The translations under genes and the position numbers were made by a program. Below the pieces are notes generated by a model. That model saw nothing but the letters and a program-made list of their open reading frames with translations. It had not been told where the DNA came from and did no database searches. From Chara braunii (taxonomy: Eukaryota > Streptophyta > Charophyceae > Charales > Characeae), in NCBI GenBank assembly GCA_003427395.1, contig BFEA01000218.1, positions 2,170,401 to 2,220,250 of the forward strand: a stretch of DNA of 49,850 nt, given 5' to 3'. The first letter of the stretch is position 1. Every line of letters starts with the position of its first letter. Shown here in pieces: positions 11,152 through 19,330 of this stretch.

Positions 11152-11467
11152 TGTAGTGGACCCACCAGGTGTGGTGCTCCGCTAGTGATAGAGATGGAGA
11201 TGGAGGAAGAATGGGGGAGCAAGATGCACAGCGCAGCTCCCACGCAAGACTCCAACGCACGTACTCCAAAATCGTGCAAGTGTAGAATAAGGACAAAAAC
11301 AGACAACTGCTGGGGTATACCCCAGCAGACTGACGAGACTGGACTGGACTGGCTGGTACCGACAGAGGTACCGGCCCGGACTGGACTGGACTGCCTCCGA
11401 ATAGAACACAGGCCTGTGAGAACAGGCCAAGGGGTTGGTCTGACAGGCCACCCAGAGGTCCGCTACA
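11152..11467 (-). repeat. 5' LTR of the chromovirus
   Basis: 316 bp with the same TGTAG...CTACA ends as the 3' LTR. It contains a 22-bp perfect palindrome (11307-11328) that the 3' LTR lacks. Other short inverted pairs in it include GGTACC...GGTACC and GGCCTG...CAGGCC. Confidence 0.92.
11307..11328. repeat. 22-bp perfect palindrome in one LTR only
   Basis: Half-site CTGCTGGGGTA followed at once by its reverse complement. The sequence on both sides (agaca / actgacgagact) is present in the 3' LTR without the palindrome. Confidence 0.9.
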
Positions 11468-11582
11468 CTTCGGATACAAAATTCGTGTTAAACCGAATGC
11501 ATACTTTGATCCAAGCTTTTATCATCTGTTTTTTTCTCCCCCAAACTAATATGTTTATAATATGTTATATGATGCAATGGTT

Positions 11583-12297
11583 TTAAACCACCAGTACCTT
11601 CCCCAGTGTTGGGAAATTACGTGGTACTGGCCAGTACCCGAACTTTTCGGGCTTCGGGCGCAAGGTCGGCAGTGTGCCAAAAATCGTACTTTTGTTTTGC
11701 CCGTGCAAGAAAGGAAAAGGGAAAAAAAACAAGCCTTTGGACTGCAATGATGACGGGCAGGGTAGTCCTGGAGGCTGTGCTCATAGTCTGGAAAGCATCT
11801 TACGACAAAAACGGTCAAATTCTGATACTTGTTGTTTCTTTTTTTTTTAATTTCTCGTATGTTTCTTATGTGTCCCCTGCCAACGAGGCAGGGCGGAATC
11901 CGTGATCTTCTCTAGCTGTGTTTCCATAGATCATTATAACTGTGATGTATCCAGCCGTTTTCAAGGACGAATCCGTGTTTCCGTTTTTTTTTCTTGTTTT
12001 CTTTTTGTGGAATCTGACAATCTGAATCCGTAATTTGCTCGAGATATGTTCCTTCAGAGGATTGTAACCCTGATCACATTGGCACTTACGGAAATGCATC
12101 TTGCCATTTTCATGGTCGAATCCGTGTTTTTGTGCTTTTTTTGGGGGGGGGGGTTTCTGGATTCTGACAACCTGGCCACGGGGCTAAGATGCCCTCACTG
12201 AGAGCACACTCACACTAACACTTCCGATAATGTATACAACTGCAATCACGCCTAGAGCTTTGTTTCATTTTCTTGTTTTGTGAGTTTTCACGGCCGC

Positions 12298-12334
<37 letters not shown>

Positions 12335-12443
12335 CCCATGAGAGTACCATAAAAAAATGGAGTGGGACCCAGGCTCGGCAAAACTCGGAGCGCAGTGAAA
12401 ATCAGGGTCGGCAAAAACAGGCTCGGAGGTACTGGTGGTTTAA
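11583..12443. mobile_element. 853-bp TTAA-flanked inverted-repeat element (non-autonomous)
   Basis: Bounded by TTAA at 11583-11586 and 12440-12443. Its ends are inverted: ACCACCAGTACCT at the left and AGGTACTGGTGGT at the right. The uninterrupted X copy near 1175 supplies an approximate empty site. No transposase is encoded; the interior has a T34 run and C/G-poor filler. TTAA target duplication is the mark of piggyBac-type transposons, but the terminal sequence is not the usual piggyBac CCY start, so the superfamily is open. Confidence 0.75.
12301..12334 (+). repeat. T34 homopolymer
   Basis: Thirty-four consecutive T inside the TTAA element. The true length is likely uncertain in the assembly. 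Confidence 0.9.
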
Positions 12444-12656
12444 AGGTTATTTAACATTTTTTTAATCTTTGACCGAGAAAATGTAAATGTATTACACCTT
12501 TAAACCATAAGTACCCCACCTAGGGAAAAGTAATTGGTCTCCTGAATTCATGGAAGGTCTCCGCAGGCTGGAGGTTTGGTAGAGCCTCGCACAAACGTTG
12601 TTGGTCGGTCATTTTGAAAACCGAAACAAACGATCAGCACAACAAAAATAAAACAG

Positions 12657-13115
12657 AAATGACAAAAAAAATAAAAAGAAGATAGACAAATGAGAAAAAA
12701 AACAAGCAAAGTGTCTTTGAACAATGCACGGATGGCGGCGTTAGGTTCGGAACTGTAGCCACTTAACATTGACATACGTCACTTGATAAATGGGACCTCG
12801 CTCCACTACGCTCGACATGCACATGAGACAAAAGTGCGGTGTATCTTTCTATTTTATAGGAAAAAATTTACTCTTGTTTTGCACTAAATGACAAAAAAAT
12901 AAAAACACGATAGACAAAAGAGAAACAAACAAGCAAAGCGTCTTTCAGCAAGACACGAATGGCGACGTCAAATTCGGAACTGTGGACACTCGATAATGGC
13001 ACACGCAACTCGAGAAATGAGACCTCGCTCTACTACGCTCGACATGCACAAAAGATAAAAATCATGGTTGTGTATCTTTCCATGTTATAGGAAAAAATTC
13101 ACTTCTCGTTTTGCA
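12657..13115. repeat. Tandem repeat, about 230 bp, two copies
   Basis: Units begin at 12657 and 12886 (aaatgacaaaaaaa). Both run through caagcaaag-gtcttt, a segment with ttcggaactgt, then acctcgctc-actacgctcg and gtatcttt. Related text recurs near the far end of the window (48490-48605, 49190-49222), so this is a dispersed family. No coding capacity. Confidence 0.75.
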
Positions 13116-13204
13116 AATACGAGAGTAGTGGAGCGAGACCCATGCTCCAAATGAAAATAAAAGTAATTATAATGGAAAGATACGACGACACAAATTTTTC
13201 GTTT

Positions 13205-13430
13205 TTGCATGTGGTGAGTGACAACATTACTCTCCCCTTGTGGACAACGAGGATGAATTTTGCATTGCTTTGAGGAAGGATACGACTTCAAAATTTTTGT
13301 TTGTGCATGTTGTGAGTGACAATACTGCGGTCCCCTTGTGGACGATGGGGATGTACTTTGCACTGCTTTTGAGAGGGATACAACCTCAAAATTTTGTTGT
13401 TGGTGCATTTGGTAAGTGGCAGAGCGAGGC
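13205..13430. repeat. Tandem repeat, about 98 bp, two full copies and part of a third
   Basis: Units start near 13205, 13303 and 13402 with tgtgcat-tggtgagtg. Each continues with ccccttgtgga and a ttttgca-tgctttgag segment, then atacgacttcaaaa. The third decays after about 40 bp. Confidence 0.75.
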
Positions 13431-13979
13431 CTTTCATACTATGCGATCTATGTGGAGCCTTACGACAGTGTTGCTCCAGTAAACAATGAAAATGAATCTT
13501 GACCTAGTTTGCGGAAGATACAAAGAAGGTTAGCATGACCTTGGGGCAACTATGAAACTCATAAACAGATAAATGGTTAGAAAAAAAAAAAAATCAACGT
13601 TTTTGTCGTTTCTGCATTTGGTGCATGATATAGCAAGGTCCCTCATCCTCTGCAACCTGCCTTGGGACGTGCTGCACTTCAGTCCCAATAATAAATCTTT
13701 TGTTAGTCCGTAGAAAGATACACAGAAGATTAGCAAGGCCCTGAGCATCCTCATCTTTTGGCAGCCCAACACCTACGACGTTGAGGACTCCTTTGGCATC
13801 GTTGGTCGCCCATTGGGAAAATAAAAAAAACGTAAAGAGACAAAAGAAAAAAAAAAACGACAAAGTGGGAAAAAAAAAAGAAACCACCACCCTCGAAGTA
13901 ACAGTCCCCCATTGAAGGACTGGTAGCCAACAATATCTCGACAGCTCACCAACTACTTTCATCTAGCCGAATAAGCAAC
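13431..13979. other. Gene-free stretch
   Basis: Mixed sequence with several A-rich runs. Reading frames are broken by A/T runs and match no family I know. Confidence 0.5.
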
Positions 13980-14600
13980 AGTTGAGCTTGCAAAGCATAT
14001 CCGCTTCGAATTGCAAGTAGTGGGTGTCGACGAACAGATGTTCACTGACGTACAATAGATGGTCGATTCACGATCGGTTGGCTTGTGCAACCACATAGGT
14101 TTGAAAAACGACTATACTTTTTCGTGTAAGATAAATATATTTGTCATATGCTCGACCCATTCTACAAGTGTGGGGTATCGAGGGTCGGCGAAAATCCGCA
14201 GTTACTCGAGGGTGATAGCCAAGGTCGCAATAGTACGTAAATATTCCCATAGCTGGTGAAATGACGTGGTTGTGAGCATTCTTCACTTGGGTTAAGTGCA
14301 TGTCCCACCGTCGGTCATCCATAAGAAACTTTCAAAGGATATTACTGAGAGTTTTGTTGGTGACCTCAACCTAACCATGCGTATGAGGGTGGTAAGATGA
14401 CGAGAAGTGGAGATGAGATTTGTACATGTCGTATAGGCATCGCTAGAGCGTATTGGGGAAGTGTGGGGTACAGTCAAAGATAGTGTTATAAGGTAAATTG
14501 TGGTCTCTCACGACTCGCTTAAAGACAAGGTCGGCGACCTCACGAGCGTCAATGGAACAACGTTGTCGAGCACATCGGTCTCATACAGGAATCATCCCGG
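13980..14600 (-). pseudogene. Old integrase fragment of a related chromovirus
   Basis: Aligns by eye with the integrase part of the main element (about 3240-3830), in the same orientation. It retains YYCDLGYHPRV and HNHVISPA (14068-14322) and, in another frame, pieces of the last catalytic block (14292-14477). Multiple frameshifts and stops make it far more decayed than the element at 1239-11467, so it is an independent, older copy. No LTRs or other pol domains were found around it. Confidence 0.8.
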
Positions 14601-16319
14601 CCTCACCATAGAGGATATTAGCATTCGGAACGTCAAACCTTTTAGGAGCAATCCTGCTTCGACCGAGTGAGCTAACTATACCTCTCACAAGTTCCTACGA
14701 CATGATAGGATCTGTCAATACATAACTTACCTCCATTTGTAAGAGTTGTCACCATCCTTTGGTGAATGTATCAACACCGTACCCTCTTCTACACCCTGGT
14801 AAGGAGGTTGAGCAAGTTACTTTAGCGATCAGAGGCCTCGAGGTGTCAACAATGATACCTCAATTCTCTTATCAAGTACTTTAGCATCCCAACAAACAAT
14901 TTAAATGAGAAAATCTCAATTATCGCACACACATGTGCATGCAACTCGTCATATGTATACGTGCGCTTGATTATAATTGTTGTGCGCAAAAAAAATGATT
15001 GGATCATTCAGACAAAGCGGTTGTGTGGCGCCATATAATCACTTTCAGAATCATTGATGTGGTTTGTCCATTAACACTCTCACAATACAAATAACCATCA
15101 AAACCAAATCTAATATCGTTCACGCATACCAGCAAGTAAATAAATTTAACAACAACATTCCATGCACTAATGCGGTCAACTTCACGATTCACTTCGACTC
15201 ACACGCGACCTTACACGCACAAACCGTGATCATTTTCCACCTTTATGCAAAAAGATACTCGATCCTTTATAATGATAATTCAAATGAAACATGGGTAAGA
15301 CTCGAAGAAACATATCAAACCCACAGGGTTAAGGCTTTAGGTTGGGGTGCAGAAGCAGCCAAAGTTGTATCGTAAACTGACCTATTATAAAAAAATAACA
15401 AAATATAAAAGATCCTTGATGGATGAGACCGAAACTAGTCGAACCTTTAGTTAATCGCAGGCTTGCCTGATAGTACATGTCAACAGACCATGGATATGTT
15501 TAAAACGAATGAAGAGTGTACTCCATATCATAACTTAGCTCCTCCACTTACCTCCATCTCACCTCTCCCTGGTTGGCACCAGTAAGTGCTGAAAATCTTG
15601 GCAGTCGGATTTCAGAAGTCAGGTCGTCTCCTCCTAATTGGTGGAGTACGGCCAAGTAAAATGGTCCACGTCGAGTCGATATCAGAGCCAACGCCTAACA
15701 CAACGAACCCCCACCCCAAATTCCTCCTAGAGAGAGCGAGACCCTCTAACTCCAAATAGAGTCGCCCGCGCCTTCCCTCTTTACAAAAGCAGCCTAGAGA
15801 AAAAAAAAAGTAAGAAGAAGCAGAGAGTGTGACTCATTTCGACGGTGCGAAGTTAAGATGGGTCATTTGGGAAATAACAGGTGGACCTTGGGTTGAAATC
15901 AAAGTTTAATTGACCTTTTTTTCCTTGTTACGACCTGTTCTTTTTTCGGTCCCTGTTAAATTATCCCAAATATATCATTCAGGCAGGTAAAGGGTAAGGT
16001 GAAAGATAGTCGTTTCTAATGCGCCATCATGCATATCCATTTTTGTTTTTGCGAACACCTCTCTATCTACCTACACATGAAGAAAACAAAGCAAAACCAA
16101 CAGAAACCACCAAAACCATGCCTAAGTTAGACCCTGCTTTCCACTTGCATAATCATGCAACCTCTACCTCACCCTTTCCTTTTGAAAGTGTAATGAAAAC
16201 TGGGTCAAGCAAAGTGTTGGTTTACATAGGACTGAAGAGAAATCTGACTCGAAGTGAACTTGAGTGAAACAATGTTGAAAATACCATAATTTAGTCAAGA
16301 AAGTCAAATGGAAAATATA
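14601..16319. other. Gene-free stretch with a possible old primer binding site
   Basis: No gene or repeat with clear limits. At 15680-15689 TATCAGAGCC occurs on the plus strand, as in a tRNA-iMet primer site, but without the leading TGG and without a recognisable LTR end before it. It may be a trace of another LTR element. Confidence 0.4.
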
Positions 16320-16945
16320 CGTATCACTGAACTAGAACCCTGGTCCCGAAGCAAGTCTGAACCTGGCCACTAATCCGAATCATCCTCCAACTCCAACGTC
16401 TCATACGAGGTGATCCCAAATGCGGGATCTGCAAGCCAGACACGTCCCAAAAAAAATCACATGTCACGTTGTCGAGGCAGAAACCCTGACAAGGGTATTT
16501 GCCCGGGATTTTCAATGTCGGACAACTGTCTGACGGATGATAAAATTTCGACTTGATGATCTAACTTCATGAGATCGGGGTATTTCGACCAAACCTGCAA
16601 CTGGAAGACTGAATTTTTTTCTTAAAGCCCAAACGGTTGCGGTATAGTAGAAAGGGGATGCCTATTTTTTTTTTTAGATCTGCGGAGTCCGATTTTCGGG
16701 TAAGGGGTCGGGAGGAAATGGTCCCGCGGCTTGCCCGTTTGGGTGGCTGGTCAGGCTGTTGATAGCTAGTCGGCCACAAAAAAGGGGACGGACAAGCAGA
16801 ACCTACCTAGCCAAAGGTGGGCAAGCAGACAAAGTCTGTGTAGCCATAGGTGGGCGGGCAAGCAAAACTTGCCGGGCGAGAGGTGGGTAACCTACTGCGG
16901 AAAAACCCTTCATATTGAGGGGTTGCTCTTATTTGGTGTGAAATA

Positions 16946-17031
16946 GGAGCTAGCCCAATAGGTTATCATGCCAGACTCTCACCTCACAGGTACCGGGATC
17001 GAACTCAACATGACACTACTAGGCTAGCTCC
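16946..17031. other. 86-bp tRNA-like dyad
   Basis: A 10-bp terminal inverted repeat, GGAGCTAGCC/GGCTAGCTCC, encloses 66 bp. The plus strand has a box-A-like TAGCCCAATAGGTTA just inside. The minus strand has a box-B-like GAGTTCGATCCC (16995-17006). The two pol III boxes are on opposite strands and the arms do not fold as a proper cloverleaf, so this is not a working tRNA gene. A tRNA-derived SINE fragment is the likeliest known explanation. Confidence 0.35.
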
Positions 17032-17196
17032 TTTTGGAGTAGCCCCTACGTGAGGGCAGTCGGGCGCAACCAATTTCGGTCGTGCGATATTCAAGATCGC
17101 GCGACTGAAATCAGCCGCGCCAAGATTAGTAAGACCCCTCCGCGGAGGATGACACGCATAAATCGAGAAATGATCTTATTTTTTCGATTCCCCGGT

Positions 17197-17209
17197 GAGA
17201 ATCGAACTC
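17197..17209 (-). promoter_or_regulatory. Second box-B-like motif
   Basis: The minus strand reads GAGTTCGATTCTC, close to the pol III box B. A third, GAGTTCAAATTCC, lies at 17964-17976 on the same strand. Neither has a convincing box A at the usual distance. They may be SINE remnants. Confidence 0.3.
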
Positions 17210-17697
17210 GGGTCCTGTATGCTGGAAAGAGGAGAGGAAATGCCAGCAAGGCATGGTGCATGCTACAGTGGCCGTTGGCTCACGCCAACAACAAAAAAAA
17301 AAAAAAAAAAAAAAAACCGAAACGGACAAAGGTCGGCCACTACCATCGATAGGAGGGGCAAAATCGAATGAATCTACTGTAAGAGAGTGAAAACGTACAG
17401 TGTCACACTTATATGTTGGGGCACAGGCCAGGGAGAAACGGGAGAGAGATGCAGCGAATTGTCTCGCAGTAGGAAAGAACAGTCTTTTCACACTGTGTTG
17501 GAGCACGAAGGCTCCCGCTTCGTTTTTGGAACGAATGACTGTGGCCGCGAAATCTTGAATCTCGCGGCTCACAGTGCACGCAAAAAAAGCAGACGGGAGT
17601 TGGAGTTAGAGAGAGAGAAAGAAAGAAATGGGAGGATGGGAGAGAGGAGAACCTACTCCTCCCGACCTGCCAGTTGCCTCCTCGTTGGTAGGGAAGG

Positions 17698-17733
<36 letters not shown>
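17698..17733 (+). repeat. A36 homopolymer
   Basis: Thirty-six consecutive A. With an A run near 17291 it brackets about 400 bp of hairpin-bearing sequence, which could reflect retroposon tails. Confidence 0.85.
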
Positions 17734-17734
<1 letters not shown>

Positions 17735-18616
17735 AACAAAACGAGAAAATGGGATCAAATTTTTTGAAAATCTGTATTTTGTGGTTTGCGACAAGATTTT
17801 TTTGGTGGCATAAAACAATTTTGGCAGCCTTGATTTGTTTTTGCGTAGGTAGCCAGACACCTAGGCCATGCACGCTAATTTTTTTAGATTTGTTTATTAG
17901 GCGAATGTTTTTTTTTTTCATCATCAAAGTCATGGTACTTTTTGCAACCCGCTTTGAGCCTGTCGGAATTTGAACTCGTGAATTTTCACGAGTTGTTTCC
18001 CTATCTCTCCCAACCTGGAACTACCCTTCCCGTTTTCAGGGGAGGGCAGAGTAAAAGGTGGGAGGGCTGTTGGTTTCAACATCATGAATCTGGCCAAGGT
18101 AAGGGTCAGGCGCGTTGTCGTTGAAGTTAGTTTTCTTTTTTATTTCTTTTTGTTTATTTTCTTTGTTTTTTTTGTGCATTCTCGTGAGGACACTTGTCCT
18201 CACGAGGTGTTACCTCTGGTAGAAGCTGCCTGAGGTAACTGTCAGACTCCTGTTTTTAGAGGGAGCCTGAAAATTGAAGTCATAAAGGAAAAGGCTAAGT
18301 ACAACCTTTTCCCCGATGTATCTGCCTTGGAAAAAGGATCTACGTACATCAAACTGAAAGGGGTTGTATCTTTCAAACCCCTTATAAAATAAAAACAGTT
18401 TTGGAAATGCCACGGTCCCAACTATCTTGTGAAAATCTGAGATAATTGGGGAAAAGAAAAAAAAATAAAAATAAGGGCAGTTAAGGAAACTGCCCTCACT
18501 AAGGTTGCGGCTGTGGTGCGGCCACAGTTAGCCTTGAATCTTGGCAAGATCAAGGGCTCACTGTGAGGCCGCAATTTTTTCGTGGGGCTGGAGTGACGTC
18601 CAACCCTCCTCAACCA

Positions 18617-18627
18617 CTATAAAAAAG
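18617..18627 (+). promoter_or_regulatory. TATA-like box inside the hairpin territory
   Basis: ctataaaaaag, preceded by ccac and followed by a pyrimidine-rich start-like segment. A similar cactataaaaag sits at 31858-31869. Position alone supports promoter function. Confidence 0.3.
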
Positions 18628-18894
18628 GCAGTTGTCCCCAGCTGTCACACAGAAGCACTCGTGCTGCCAGTGTGTGGCAAGCACACTTGAGTGTTGCTGA
18701 GCTGCTCGAGGAGTTGCAAGAGGCAACGTAGGAGGAGGTTCATTGTCTGTAGTGGAGCGCGAGAGGAAGAGCAGGGCAGCCATAGCGAAGGTAGGGAGCA
18801 CTCTGCTCCCCTCCCTTCTGTTCGGTGCTGGTCCAACGGGACAGGACCAGAGAGGTTGCGGGACTACCGCGGCGCAACACTAATAGTTTTATTA

Positions 18895-19330
18895 ATTTTG
18901 GCAAACCATTTTTCCACTTTTGTAGGGTGGTGCTGCCGATTTTTTTTGTGCGGCAGCTACGGACATTAGGGCTATGCTAGTGGAGGTACCGGTGGACTGG
19001 ACTACGGCAGGTACCGACGACCGGACCTTTGGCAAGCAACTTTCCCACTTTAGTGGGAAAATGCTGCCGATTTTTTTCGACGGCAAGCGGTAGACGACAA
19101 GGCCATTGACGGCGGTGCCGGTGGAACGGATCTGCGACAGACCATTTTTCCACCATCGTGGGAAGGTGCTGCCGAAAGTTTTCGACATCGAGCGGCGGAT
19201 GACAACCCTTATTGGCGGCGGTACAAGGAGGACGGACCTGGGGCACGTTTTTTTTCCCACTTTTGAGGAAAATGCTGCTAAATGTTTTCGGCGTCAACGA
19301 CAACCACTTTTGCGGCGTTACGCTGCCAAA
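18895..19330. repeat. Tandem repeat, about 105-130 bp, four degenerate copies
   Basis: Units begin near 18898, 19028, 19134 and 19240. Each has a tttcccac-type segment, gctgccga, a T-rich loop, a cgacggcaagcgg-type segment and a ggcggtaccggtgg-type segment. Within units the arms often pair: GCTGCCG/CGGCAGC (18932-18957), TTTCCCACT/AGTGGGAAA near 19040-19060, TGCCG/CGGCA near 19068. The hairpin habit of the preceding region thus continues here. Confidence 0.75.

Larger units (their letters stand above)
1239..11467 (-). mobile_element. Ty3/gypsy chromovirus LTR retrotransposon, full length, inactive
   Basis: A 10.2-kb element read on the minus strand in the order 5' LTR, primer binding site, leader, gag, protease, reverse transcriptase, RNase H, integrase, chromodomain, 3' LTR. 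That gene order plus a chromodomain at the integrase C-terminus defines a chromovirus. Both LTRs begin TGTAG and end CTACA. The flanking five bases are cttag (1234-1238) and cttcg (11468-11472), probably a target duplication with one later change. By hand the LTRs differ at about 19 of 293 aligned positions (14 transitions, 5 transversions) plus one palindrome indel, so the insertion is old. In-frame stops lie at 8866, 7879, 6331, 4768 and 3612, and there are frameshifts, so it cannot encode its proteins. Confidence 0.93.
11485..12501. repeat. Repeat X, copy 2, split by a TTAA element
   Basis: The left part (11485-11586) matches 1071-1178, and the right part (from 12440 to about 12501) matches about 1175-1234. 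The 853 bp between them are the inserted element. Directly after, at 12500-12517, sequence resembling another left end of the same element family (cctttaaaccataagtacc) appears; I found no matching right end. Confidence 0.7.
16320..18957. repeat. Hairpin-dense territory
   Basis: Short inverted repeats follow each other with little spacing. Clear cases: GATCCC (16413-16430), GGCAAG/CTTGCC near 16860, CCTCCGCGGAGG near 17140, TCGATTC/GAATCGA near 17185, ACTGTGGCCGCGA (17538-17575, one bulge), AACTCGTG (17973-17994), CTCGTGAGGACA (18181-18206, 12 bp with a 2-nt loop), GTTACCTC (18209-18239), GGAAAAGG (18287-18312), AAGGGGTT (18358-18383), AGGGCAGTT (18474-18496), CTGTGG (18511-18527), GTGCTGCCA (18661-18684, one bulge), GGGAGCA (18794-18810), CTGGTCC (18828-18850), GTTGCG (18855-18878) and GCTGCCG (18932-18957). 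Stem sequences are all different. No protein is encoded. I cannot assign it to a known RNA or element family. Confidence 0.75.

Noticed and set aside
15678-15689. Primer binding site of another LTR retrotransposon
   Set aside because: Only ten bases match, the leading TGG is missing and no LTR end precedes it. Kept as a note only.
16946-17031. A functional tRNA gene
   Set aside because: Box A and box B are on opposite strands, the spacing is wrong and the internal arms do not pair.
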